Shown: positions 1 to 7,092, numbered from the stretch's first letter. The stretch is DNA of 13,939 nucleotides from Thalassospiraceae bacterium (GCA_030637205.1 DAOVVL010000015.1:1-13939); one strand, 5' to 3'. The notes: a model not told the origin generated them from the letters alone. Program-made: numbers and translations.

Positions 1-1403
1 AGGCCGGTAAACCATAACACGCAGGGCTTTTGTCCCTTGAGTGCAGCACGGGCTTCCTTGTGTACATCAAGCGCCTGCCAGTGAATGTTGGTTGCCCGGC
101 GCAGTGCGTAATCGATCATCCCCGCGCCAACCGTGGCATTTGTAAACCGGTCAATAAGAATAAAATTGCCGGTTGCAGGGTTGTCATGATACGGATCAAA
201 AGCCAGGGCGCGATCGAGGGAGAAGTTACAAATTCCGACTTCGTTCAGTTCCAGGGTCTTGCTGGCGATGTGCTCCAGAGTGTTAACGTTGACCTTATAT
301 TTGAGATCACTGACTTGTGCCGAGGCCGTAGACGTGCCGATCTTGATGAGGTAATTGCGGCTTGGCAATAAAGGCTCGTCATGCATCCAGATGAGCTTAG
401 CTTCAAACTGATCGGCATAGTCCGGGCGACTATTTGAGTCCGCCAGAACGTCGCCGCGACTGATATCGATTTCGTCTTCCAATGTCAGGGTCACGGCCTG
501 AGCAGGGCCGGCCTGCTCCAGATCGCCATCGAATGTGACAATCCGCGCGATTTTCGATGTCTGCCCCGAGGAGGGCACGACAATTTCGTCGCCGGGCTTG
601 ATCGTGCCGGACGCAATGGTTCCGGAAAATCCGCGGAAATCGAGATTGGGCCTGTTGACCCATTGCACCGGCATGCGAAACGGCTTGTCCGCTGCGTCAG
701 AGGTCACTTCCACCGTTTCCAGGTAGCCCATCAGGGTCGGACCGGAATACCAATGGCTGTGCGCCCCCGGTTCGAGCACATTGTCGCCTCTAAGCGCGGA
801 AACCGGAATCGCGGTTACGTCTTCAAAGCCTAAGTCGGCGGCAAAGTTTTCATAGTCTTGCGTGATTTCGTCGAATTTCGCTTGGTCGAAGTCAATCAGG
901 TCCATCTTGTTGACCGCCAGCACCACCTTTTTGATGCCGACCAGCGAGACGATATAGCTGTGACGCTTGGTCTGGGTCAAAATTCCCTTGCGGGCATCGA
1001 CTAAGATCACCGCCACATCGGCCTTGGATGCGCCGGTAGCCATGTTGCGGGTATATTGCTCGTGCCCCGGGGTGTCGGCGACGATGAACTTGCGTTTATC
1101 GGTGGAGAAGAAGCGATAGGCCACATCAATGGTAATGCCCTGTTCGCGCTCGGCCTGAAGTCCGTCCAGCAGAAGGGCGAAATCGATGTCATCACCCTGG
1201 GTGCCGACCCGTTTGGAATCGCTTTCCAGGGCCGCCAGCTGGTCTTCGAAAATCAGTTTGGAATCCCAAAGCAGGCGCCCAATCAGGGTGCTCTTACCGT
1301 CATCTACCGAGCCGCAGGTGATGAAGCTTAGTAGCCCTTTTTCTTCCTGGGCCTTGAGATATGCGTCGATATCGCTGGTGATCAGTTCGGATTGTTGGGG
1401 CAT
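1..1403 (-). CDS. cysN: Bifunctional sulfate adenylyltransferase subunit 1 / adenylylsulfate kinase (CysNC), 3' part outside the window
   Basis: This is the GTPase subunit of ATP sulfurylase. It couples GTP hydrolysis to formation of APS from sulfate and ATP in the cytoplasm. The 467 visible residues show the elongation-factor-like G domain: GSVDDGKS (residues 31-38), DTPGHEQ (from 110) and NKMD (165-168). Beta-barrel domains follow. The last 30 or so visible residues (ARAALKGQKPCVLWFTG) are the start of an APS-kinase (CysC) domain, and the window cuts just before its expected GxxGxGKS/T P-loop. The gene is therefore a CysNC fusion that would also phosphorylate APS to PAPS, as in rhizobia and pseudomonads. 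Its ATG overlaps the cysD stop codon by one base (TAATG), which indicates translational coupling. The identification is very secure. The fusion is inferred from the junction only, because the kinase core is not seen. Confidence 0.96.
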   Translation of the reverse strand, partial: MPQQSELITSDIDAYLKAQEEKGLLSFITCGSVDDGKSTLIGRLLWDSKLIFEDQLAALESDSKRVGTQGDDIDFALLLDGLQAEREQGITIDVAYRFFSTDKRKFIVADTPGHEQYTRNMATGASKADVAVILVDARKGILTQTKRHSYIVSLVGIKKVVLAVNKMDLIDFDQAKFDEITQDYENFAADLGFEDVTAIPVSALRGDNVLEPGAHSHWYSGPTLMGYLETVEVTSDAADKPFRMPVQWVNRPNLDFRGFSGTIASGTIKPGDEIVVPSSGQTSKIARIVTFDGDLEQAGPAQAVTLTLEDEIDISRGDVLADSNSRPDYADQFEAKLIWMHDEPLLPSRNYLIKIGTSTASAQVSDLKYKVNVNTLEHIASKTLELNEVGICNFSLDRALAFDPYHDNPATGNFILIDRFTNATVGAGMIDYALRRATNIHWQALDVHKEARAALKGQKPCVLWFTG

Positions 1404-2314
1404 TAGAAATATCCCTCTTGCTTTTTCTTTTCCATCGATCCGGCCTGATCGCTGTCTATCACCCGGCCTTGACGTTCGGAGGTTCGGGTCAGCAGCATTT
1501 CCTGGATGATTTCAGGCAGGGTTGTGGCTTCGGATTCCACCGCTCCGGTCAGCGGATAGCAACCGAGCGTGCGGAAACGCACCGAGCGTACTTCCGGCTT
1601 TTCACCCGCATCGAGTGGCATCCGGTCGTCGTCGACCATGATCAAGGTGCCGTCGCGGACCACCACCGGGCGCTTGGCGGCGAAATACAGCGGCACGATC
1701 GGGATGTCTTCCAGGCGGATGTATTGCCAGACATCCAGTTCGGTCCAGTTGGAAATGGGGAAGGCGCGGATGCTCTCCCCCTTCTTGATCCGGCCGTTGT
1801 AGATGTCCCACAACTCCGGACGTTGATTCTTGGGGTCCCAGCGGTGGTTCTCGCTACGGAAGGAGAAAATCCGCTCCTTGGCCCGCGATTTTTCCTCGTC
1901 CCGGCGCGCGCCGCCGAACGCCGCGTCAAACCCGTATTTGTCCAGAGCCTGTTTAAGGGCTTCGGTCTTCATCACGTCGGTATAAAGGGCCGAGCCGTGG
2001 GTGAAGGGATTGATGTTTTGTTTGACGCCATCTTCGTTGCGATGCACCAGCAGCTCGAAACCGTATTCCTTTGCAATCCGATCACGAAACTCGATCATTT
2101 CCCGGAATTTCCATGTCGTATCCACATGCAACAGCGGGAACGGCGGCTTGGATGGATAGAACGCCTTGCGGGCCAGGTGCAACATCACGGCAGAATCTTT
2201 ACCGACCGAATAGAGCATCACTGGATTTTCAAATTCGGCGGCGACTTCGCGCATAATATGGATGCTCTCGGCTTCCAGTTGGCGCAAGTGGGTCATGCGG
2301 TCAGAGGTCGTCAT
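1403..2314 (-). CDS. cysD: Sulfate adenylyltransferase subunit 2 (CysD)
   Basis: This is the catalytic subunit of the heterodimeric ATP sulfurylase. It adenylylates sulfate to APS as the first step of assimilatory sulfate reduction. The protein is 303 residues, the usual family length, and is colinear with E. coli CysD as I remember it. It has the PP-loop SVGKDS (residues 36-41), then FGGARRDEEKSRAKER, HRWDPKNQRPELW, RFRTLGCYPLTGAVES, and the C-terminal GRVIDSDQAGSM...GYF. I chose the ATG at 2314 because family homology begins there (MTHLRQLEAESIHI) and an AGGG lies upstream. An in-frame ATG at 2383 would add 23 residues unlike other CysD proteins, although a purine-rich stretch precedes it too. 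The gene is first in the operon, with cysNC overlapping its stop codon. Regulation by sulfur supply is expected from the pathway but not shown by the sequence. Confidence 0.97.
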   Translation of the reverse strand: MTTSDRMTHLRQLEAESIHIMREVAAEFENPVMLYSVGKDSAVMLHLARKAFYPSKPPFPLLHVDTTWKFREMIEFRDRIAKEYGFELLVHRNEDGVKQNINPFTHGSALYTDVMKTEALKQALDKYGFDAAFGGARRDEEKSRAKERIFSFRSENHRWDPKNQRPELWDIYNGRIKKGESIRAFPISNWTELDVWQYIRLEDIPIVPLYFAAKRPVVVRDGTLIMVDDDRMPLDAGEKPEVRSVRFRTLGCYPLTGAVESEATTLPEIIQEMLLTRTSERQGRVIDSDQAGSMEKKKQEGYF

Positions 2315-2458
2315 TTTATTGGCCCTGCATTCATAGGATTGAGGGGGGTATGAGACTTTTGCTGATGTCTGGTCATGTCTCATCTCTCTTGATTAGCGTG
2401 GATGGACGGCGCTTGCGGTCCAGTGCTGGGCTCAATAAACATATATTTGGTGTAATCG

Positions 2459-2517
2459 TCAATTATAATTGAAAAGAATATGTACAATAATTTGTATATA
2501 CATCTAATATACGTATA
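2459..2517 (-). promoter_or_regulatory. AT-rich palindrome cluster upstream of the cys operon (candidate promoter/operator)
   Basis: This is a strongly AT-rich segment in an otherwise GC-richer context, 145-200 bp upstream of the cysD start. It carries three perfect palindromes: TCAATTATAATTGA (2459-2472), TGTATATACA (2493-2502) and TATACGTATA (2508-2517). It is a reasonable place for the cysDNC promoter and for binding of a dimeric regulator, since LysR-type CysB-like proteins bind AT-rich dyads. No -35/-10 pair stands out clearly, so the exact promoter is not assigned. The palindromes are seen directly; the role is inferred. Confidence 0.35.
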
Positions 2518-2680
2518 ATTAGAGCTATACGCTTTCCAATTAAGCCGTGTCTTTTGAAGTGTCTAATGGTCGGGCCCATGCGGTCAGCGTGATTTGCGGG
2601 GTAGAGGTTGCCGCAAAGTACGATGCCAGGTTTCCACTCGATCTTCCCTCCAAGCACCGGATGTCGTCATTCAGTCAATC

Positions 2681-2837
2681 GTCCGCTTTGGGTCATAAGC
2701 GGACCTAAATCCCAGCCCTCAAAGTAGTCCGCTAAGCGCCTCAAAGCGGACCTCAGTCGTCAAAACGTCTGCTTACAGCCTTAGAGCGGCCACTATGGTA
2801 ACCCCTCGGAAATGGCCGCTTATAGCCAAAAGCAGAC
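2681..2837. repeat. Block of three related inverted repeats (GTCCGCTT...AAGCGGAC type)
   Basis: Three stem-forming units lie in succession. Unit 1 pairs GTCCGCTT (2681-2688) with AAGCGGAC (2697-2704), with an 8-nt loop. Unit 2 pairs GTCCGCT (2727-2733) with AGCGGAC (2745-2751). Unit 3 is nested: outer arms GTCTGCTT (2767-2774) and AAGCAGAC (2830-2837) enclose inner arms AGCGGCCA (2785-2792) and TGGCCGCT (2813-2820). The arms are variants of one sequence, so the block looks like diverged copies of a short dispersed intergenic repeat rather than a unique terminator. No T-run follows any stem. It has no coding capacity. Its function is unknown, and I cannot tell from this window whether copies exist elsewhere in the genome. 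Confidence 0.7.
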
Positions 2838-2912
2838 AGATCAAGCCTCCGCTACCGCCCCTCTCCCATAATTCAATCTGAGCATTGCTCTAGGACAAAC
2901 GGGCATTGGTCA

Positions 2913-2961
2913 TTGACGTGGGTCTTACCTAATTTAGTACCAGACGGGTGTTTCAAACACC
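2913..2961 (+). promoter_or_regulatory. Candidate promoter and 15-bp dyad operator for the PLP enzyme gene
   Basis: TTGACG (2913-2918) resembles a -35 hexamer. It is followed 16 bp later by TAGTAC (2935-2940), a weak -10 match. Directly downstream, where transcription would start, lies the perfect dyad GGTGTTT-C-AAACACC (2947-2961), centred about 50 bp before the ATG at 3004. A dyad over the start site is a typical repressor position. The dyad is certain; the promoter hexamers and the operator role are inference. Confidence 0.4.
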
Positions 2962-3003
2962 TCAGGAACAATCAACTCTGGCAATCAAATTTTGGCGCGC
3001 ATA

Positions 3004-4146
3004 ATGGATATTTTTGATCTACCTACGCCCTGTCTTGTCCTCGACCGAGCGAAACTTGACAAGAATATCAAGCGAATGGCGGATAGTGCCAGGCGTCATG
3101 GTGTGGCACTTCGACCACACTGTAAGACCGCGAAGTCCATTGATGTGGCACGCTTGGTTCTGCAAGGTGAAAACGGTGGAATTGCCGTCTCCACATTGAA
3201 AGAAGCCCAATATTTCGCCGAAAACGGCATTAAAGATATCCAGTATGCGGTTGGTGTCGTCCCCGACAAGTTGGAGCGTGTCGCCGCCATTCAAGGTTCA
3301 GGCGCCCGCATCCTCCTCATCACCGATAACGTCGAAGTCGCTCGCGCCATCGCCACCAAGAGCAGCGAATTGGGGTTGGAATTCCATGTGCAAGTTGAAG
3401 TCGATTGTGGCGAGAGTCGTTCCGGCGTCTTTCCCGATGGGCCGGAGCTTGAACAGATCGTCACTATTCTCGACCAGGCCCCACACGTGATTTTTTCCGG
3501 TGTCATGACCCATGCCGGGCATTCTTATGCCTGTCGCACCATCGCCGAGGTGGAAGTCGTGGCCGAAGCCGAGCGCGCCGCCGTCGTAAGCGCCGCTGAG
3601 CGTATTCGCGGCCTTGGCATTGAATGCCCCATGGTCAGCGTCGGCTCAACACCCACAGCGCTTTATGCCCGCTCGCTTGAGGGTGTTACGGAAATACGGC
3701 CAGGCGTATACATGTTCGGCGATATGTTTCAGGCCCAGATCAATTCCTGCGAAGTATCGGATCTGGCCGTGTCGGTGATGACCGAGGTCAACAGCCATCG
3801 GCCATCATTAAACCGGCTTCTGATTGATGCCGGGGCACTGGCCCTTTCCAAGGACCGCAGCACCGAAAACGTGTCCAACGATGTCGGCTTCGGCATGGTC
3901 GCGGATGCGAACGGACGCGCTTTCGATCCACAACTGCGTGTGGCGCGAGTTTATCAAGAACATGGTTTGGTCGAATTGACCGACGGCGTTTCGCTAAACG
4001 ATTTGCCGATCGGCATGCGCCTGCGCGTTTACCCCAATCATGTGTGCATGACGGCTGCAATGTACGATTGCTACCATGTGGTTGACAGCGAAAATGGCGA
4101 CGGGCGCGAAGTCATTGCCATATGGCCGCGTATTAACGGCTGGTAA
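3004..4146 (+). CDS. Fold-type III PLP enzyme, D-threonine aldolase / D-serine (or D-threo-hydroxyaspartate) dehydratase family
   Basis: This 380-residue cytoplasmic enzyme has an alanine-racemase-type PLP barrel and a C-terminal D-serine-dehydratase-like domain. LPTPCLVLD (6-14) starts the barrel and RPHCKTAK (37-44) contains the Schiff-base lysine, K41. It is followed by VEVDCGESRSGV (131-142), GVMTHAGHSY (166-175), SVGSTPT (212-218) and EIRPGVYMFGD (230-240). The C-terminal PNHVC places H346 and C348 as a metal pair. His-x-Cys is the arrangement I recall for eukaryotic D-serine dehydratase and bacterial D-threo-3-hydroxyaspartate dehydratase, while typical D-threonine aldolases have His-x-Asp. 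A lyase on a D-beta-hydroxy-amino acid is thus likely; the substrate is unknown. I start at ATG 3004, where family homology begins. A TTG at 2992 is possible, and neither has a good ribosome site. The gene is monocistronic and converges on the imine reductase gene 23 bp away. Confidence 0.88.
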   Translation: MDIFDLPTPCLVLDRAKLDKNIKRMADSARRHGVALRPHCKTAKSIDVARLVLQGENGGIAVSTLKEAQYFAENGIKDIQYAVGVVPDKLERVAAIQGSGARILLITDNVEVARAIATKSSELGLEFHVQVEVDCGESRSGVFPDGPELEQIVTILDQAPHVIFSGVMTHAGHSYACRTIAEVEVVAEAERAAVVSAAERIRGLGIECPMVSVGSTPTALYARSLEGVTEIRPGVYMFGDMFQAQINSCEVSDLAVSVMTEVNSHRPSLNRLLIDAGALALSKDRSTENVSNDVGFGMVADANGRAFDPQLRVARVYQEHGLVELTDGVSLNDLPIGMRLRVYPNHVCMTAAMYDCYHVVDSENGDGREVIAIWPRINGW

Positions 4147-4169
4147 CGCCTGTAACCAACTATAACGTC

Positions 4170-5141
4170 TTAGTAATCAGCTGACGTTCCAAGGCCCTTT
4201 TCTTCGGCCAGACGCACCGCCAGATCCGCCACCACCAGATCCTGCAACGACACACCGGTGCCGTCAAAAATGGTGATTTCATCATCATCTTTTCGCCCAT
4301 CACACATGCCTTCGATGACCTGGCCAATGCTGCCGCGGAAACTGCTTTCGTTGATCAGGCCGCTTGCAAAAGCATGCTGGAATTCACCGATGGTCATGGC
4401 TTGCTGGGCTTCATCGACGAACAGGACACTGCCTGCAACCAGTTGCGGGTCCAGCTCCTGTTTGCCCTTGGTGTCGCAACCCATGGCGCTGATGTGGGTG
4501 CCGGGTTGAACCCAGGCTTTGTCTACCAATGCCTTCTGAGACGGTGTCACGGTAATCAGAATATCCGCTTGGCCGGCAACAGCTTCACGATCCGTTTCGC
4601 CAATGAAATCCAAGCCCAAGTCGGATACCACTTTGCCAAACGCTGCGAGATTGTCTGCTGACGGGTCCCAAGCATGAACAGTGGTCAAGTCACGTACAGC
4701 CATGGTGGCTTTCAACTGGTACTGCGCCTGAACACCGGTTCCGATAATGCCCAACACTTTGGAATCAGCGCGCGATAGATACTTCGTCGCGATCGCGCTG
4801 GAAGCCCCGGTGCGAACACCGGTCAGATAGTTTGCGCTGACTAGGGCGCTGGCCTTGCCCGTTTCGGGACTGAATAGAAGGGTAGAAGACTGGTGATTGC
4901 TCATTCCGTTTGCGGCGTTGTGCGGCCAATAGCCGCCAGCCTTGAGCCCCAGGATAGGAGCAGACGTATCGCAGCCGGTCTTCACGCCATAGACCGCATC
5001 CTGATAACCCACCACTTCACGTACAACGGGATAGTTTCGGGCATCGCCGCGCGCCATGGCGGCGAAGGTGCTTTCCACGGAATTTATGGCATCCTCTACG
5101 GATACCAGTTCACGGGCCAGGTCTTCGGAAATGATCAGCAT
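4170..5141 (-). CDS. Ornithine cyclodeaminase/mu-crystallin family protein, iminosuccinate-reductase (BhcD)-like
   Basis: This is a 323-residue NAD(P)-binding enzyme of the family that includes ornithine cyclodeaminase, ectoine-catabolic EutC, mu-crystallin ketimine reductase and iminosuccinate reductase BhcD. It shows LGLKAGGYWPHN (65-75) with the conserved active-site lysine K67, R110-T111 in the substrate/phosphate region, and the Rossmann loop GTGVQAQ (134-140). ISAMGCDTKGKQELD and ITIFDGTGVSLQDL lie near the C-terminus. From memory, the K67 region and the CDTKGKQELD segment resemble BhcD of the beta-hydroxyaspartate cycle more than true ornithine cyclodeaminases, so imine reduction to an L-amino acid is the likeliest chemistry. 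It is the last gene of the minus-strand run, 28 bp after the TRAP large permease, with AAGGA 8 nt before its ATG. The family call is firm and the substrate is inferred. Confidence 0.9.
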   Translation of the reverse strand: MLIISEDLARELVSVEDAINSVESTFAAMARGDARNYPVVREVVGYQDAVYGVKTGCDTSAPILGLKAGGYWPHNAANGMSNHQSSTLLFSPETGKASALVSANYLTGVRTGASSAIATKYLSRADSKVLGIIGTGVQAQYQLKATMAVRDLTTVHAWDPSADNLAAFGKVVSDLGLDFIGETDREAVAGQADILITVTPSQKALVDKAWVQPGTHISAMGCDTKGKQELDPQLVAGSVLFVDEAQQAMTIGEFQHAFASGLINESSFRGSIGQVIEGMCDGRKDDDEITIFDGTGVSLQDLVVADLAVRLAEEKGLGTSADY

Positions 5142-5169
5142 GGTTTCAATCCTTTTGGGTAGGTCTGCG

Positions 5170-6441
5170 TTATCTGAAAACGCTCGGCAGGTAAGACGAA
5201 AGTTCCGGCACCAAGACCAACATGATCACCACGGCGATTTCGACAACCAAGAACGGGAACACCGCCTTGATGATCGGAAAGACGGGGCTTTCTGCGATGC
5301 GGCACGCGACGAACAGGCATACCCCCACCGGCGGTGTAATTAGGCCCAGGGTCAGCGTTAGGATGACGACCATGGCGAACTGCATCGGGTCGATGTTCAT
5401 GCCCTGAGTAACCGGCATCAGCATCGGCACGATCAGCACGATGGCCGCACCGGGCTCAAGGAACGTGCCGACCAGCAGCAAAATGCCAGCCAAGGCCATC
5501 AAGAATAGGGTCGGGTTGTCGGCGAATAGGCGGGCGAAATCTTGCACCCACATGGCGATGCCGCCGATGGTCAGAACGTAAGACACCACCGTCGCCGCAG
5601 CGATAATCAGGTAGATGGTGGCGGTGATCCGCGCACTACGTCTCAGCGCCTCCCACAGTTCGGCTAAATTCAAGCTTTTGAACACAAACCAGGCAATGAT
5701 TAATGCGTAGACGATGGCAACGCCGCCAGCCTCGGTCGCGGTGAACACGCCTGAAAGCGTGCCGCCGACAATAACGCCAGGCAAGCCCAGCACCAGCAGT
5801 CCGTCGCGGATCAGGGTTCCCATTTCACCCTTTTCGATCTTAATGCTGGACCGTGGAAGCCGGCCACCGCGCGCCTGGAACCAAATCACCATCCACATGA
5901 CACCGGCCATCATCAGGCCCGGCACGATCCCCGCGACAAACAGGTCGATCACCGAAATACGCGTGACCGCGGCATAAATGATCATGATCACCGACGGCGG
6001 AATGATCGGGCCGATGACCGATGAAGCAATGGTGACCGCGGCCGCGTAATTCTTGTCGTAGCCTTCTTCCGGCATGCCTTTGATGAACACCTGGCCTAAA
6101 GCTGCCGTGTCGGCCACGGCGGCCCCGGAAATTCCGGCGAACAGCACCGACGACGACACATTAGCGTAGGCCGTACCGCCCGGCACACCTCGCGTCACCA
6201 GTCCGGCCAAGCGGATCAGGCGCGTGGTGATGCCGCCACGGTTCATGATTTCACCGGCGAAGACATAAAACGGCGCCGCCAGCAAAACGAAGTTGTCCAT
6301 GCCCGTGAACAGGCGCGTGGGCACGGAAATCAAAGAAAGATCGAGCGCCCAAAGGCCGATGGCGCCAGCAATACCCAGTGCAAACACGATCGGCACGCCG
6401 ATGATCAACATCACGACAAAGGCAATAGCCATAGAGATCAT
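5170..6441 (-). CDS. TRAP transporter large permease subunit (DctM family)
   Basis: This 423-residue polytopic inner-membrane protein is the ion-coupled translocation subunit of a TRAP importer. Hydrophobic segments fill almost the whole chain, as expected for the 11-13 helices of the family. It opens with MAIAFVVMLIIGVPIVFALG and contains typical motifs such as PFYVFAGEIMNRGGI, GISGAAVADTAALG, IGPIIPPSVIMI, GTFLEPGAAIVLIVP and LGLITPPVGVCLFV. I start at 6441, not at the longer open frame beginning at 6501, because AGGAG lies 8 nt upstream and the ATG overlaps the small-permease stop in the classic ATGA arrangement. The longer start would add a non-hydrophobic, proline/arginine-rich leader. 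It forms an operon with the small permease upstream and the imine reductase downstream. Confidence 0.96.
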   Translation of the reverse strand: MISMAIAFVVMLIIGVPIVFALGIAGAIGLWALDLSLISVPTRLFTGMDNFVLLAAPFYVFAGEIMNRGGITTRLIRLAGLVTRGVPGGTAYANVSSSVLFAGISGAAVADTAALGQVFIKGMPEEGYDKNYAAAVTIASSVIGPIIPPSVIMIIYAAVTRISVIDLFVAGIVPGLMMAGVMWMVIWFQARGGRLPRSSIKIEKGEMGTLIRDGLLVLGLPGVIVGGTLSGVFTATEAGGVAIVYALIIAWFVFKSLNLAELWEALRRSARITATIYLIIAAATVVSYVLTIGGIAMWVQDFARLFADNPTLFLMALAGILLLVGTFLEPGAAIVLIVPMLMPVTQGMNIDPMQFAMVVILTLTLGLITPPVGVCLFVACRIAESPVFPIIKAVFPFLVVEIAVVIMLVLVPELSSYLPSVFR

Positions 6442-6944
6442 GACTCGTTCTCCTTGGCTTCTTCTTTTTTCAAGGCATCCTCGGGCAGGATCATGAGGCA
6501 CAACACCTTAATCAGCATCAACGTCGCGCCTACCGGGACGGCCAAATAGGGGATGGTCATGGGAATCTGCATAGCGGGAGAGCTTTGGCGCATGTTGCTG
6601 ATTGCGGCGGGAATACCTTGCCAGATCAACAACACGCAAAATCCACCGATGCACGCGAGGACCAATATCCGGACAAAATTTCTGACCTTTGCGGACTTAA
6701 CGCTATCGAACAGGCTGATAACCATGTGTTCACCGCGAAACAGTGCGGCACTGCCCGCAAGCATCACCATCCAGGTCGTGGAATAACGCATGGTTTCCCC
6801 GGTCCAAGAAAGCGGATCAACCAAAACATAGCGGAAAAAGACCTGGGCTATATTCATCATAATGACGGCGACAAGAAGAACGGCTGCCACAATTTCCGTC
6901 ATGTTTGTGAGTTTCAGGCCCAGCCAAAGTGCTCGGTCCTTCAC
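6438..6944 (-). CDS. TRAP transporter small permease subunit (DctQ family)
   Basis: This 168-residue inner-membrane protein is the small four-helix subunit that docks on the large TRAP permease. Hydrophobic segments lie near residues 15-38, 50-65, 88-108 and 128-150. Between the first two is the family signature LSWTGETMRYSTTWMVMLAG followed by RGEHM. Translation starts at GTG 6944, supported by GGAG 7 nt upstream (the only good ribosome site here). The C-terminus is a short charged tail (KKEEAKENES). The stop overlaps the large-permease start by four bases (ATGA), so the two are translationally coupled. It is separated from the binding-protein gene by 167 bp containing a hairpin that may lower its expression. 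Confidence 0.93.
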   Translation of the reverse strand: MKDRALWLGLKLTNMTEIVAAVLLVAVIMMNIAQVFFRYVLVDPLSWTGETMRYSTTWMVMLAGSAALFRGEHMVISLFDSVKSAKVRNFVRILVLACIGGFCVLLIWQGIPAAISNMRQSSPAMQIPMTIPYLAVPVGATLMLIKVLCLMILPEDALKKEEAKENES

Positions 6945-7057
6945 GGCAGTTCTCCAGCCAGGGGGTCCAACTTTTTATCCAGACCATTCAATAAGAAATA
7001 ACTAAACGATACGGGTTGGAAAATGTGAAATGCTACAATTTAAAAAATATACAAAGG

Positions 7058-7092
7058 AAAAGAGCGGGAAGCAAAATAGTCACTTCCCACTC
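7058..7092 (-). terminator. Hairpin plus T-run after the TRAP binding-protein gene (intrinsic terminator/attenuator)
   Basis: Read on the minus strand, GAGTGGGAAG (7092-7083) pairs with CTTCCCGCTC (7071-7062). The ten pairs include one G-U, the loop is 11 nt, and TTTTCC follows at once. It begins about 20 bp after the stop codon of the binding-protein gene and lies inside the TRAP operon. It is best read as a partial terminator that lets binding protein be made in excess over the permeases, and it may also protect the 3' end of the message. The structure is plain in the sequence; termination efficiency is not known. Confidence 0.75.

Larger units (their letters stand above)
2384..2991. other. 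Intergenic region with repeats and candidate regulatory sites, no convincing gene
   Basis: About 600 bp lie between the divergent cysD and PLP-enzyme genes. From left to right the stretch holds an AT-rich segment with three short perfect palindromes (2459-2517), a block of related inverted repeats (2681-2837), and a candidate plus-strand promoter with a 15-bp dyad (2913-2961). The only open frames are short (for example 64 codons on the minus strand at 2463-2657). They cover the AT-rich promoter-like DNA, have no recognisable domain, and I do not regard them as genes. No RNA gene was recognised. Confidence 0.6.

Noticed and set aside
1418..2353. A 311-codon open frame on the plus strand opposite cysD
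   Set aside because: It is the antisense shadow of a highly conserved gene. It has no recognisable domain and a composition expected from reading a GC-biased gene backwards.
2463..2657. A 64-codon minus-strand frame in the cysD upstream region
   Set aside because: It has no homology I recognise, no clear ribosome site, and it runs through the AT-rich palindrome cluster. It is more likely chance.
2681..2837. CRISPR array or rho-independent terminators in the repeat block
   Set aside because: The units are inverted repeats of unequal spacing, not direct repeats with uniform spacers, and no stem is followed by a T-run.
2992..5141. A complete beta-hydroxyaspartate cycle (bhcABCD)
   Set aside because: Only a BhcD-like protein is present. 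The PLP enzyme has RPHCKTAK and PNHVC motifs that differ from what I recall of BhcC, and neither a BhcA-type aminotransferase nor a BhcB-type dehydratase is in the window.
4170..5141. Ectoine catabolism (EutC) for the ornithine-cyclodeaminase-family gene
   Set aside because: The usual partners, ectoine hydrolase DoeA/EutD, DoeB/EutE and EutB, and an ectoine-type transporter set, are not in the window.
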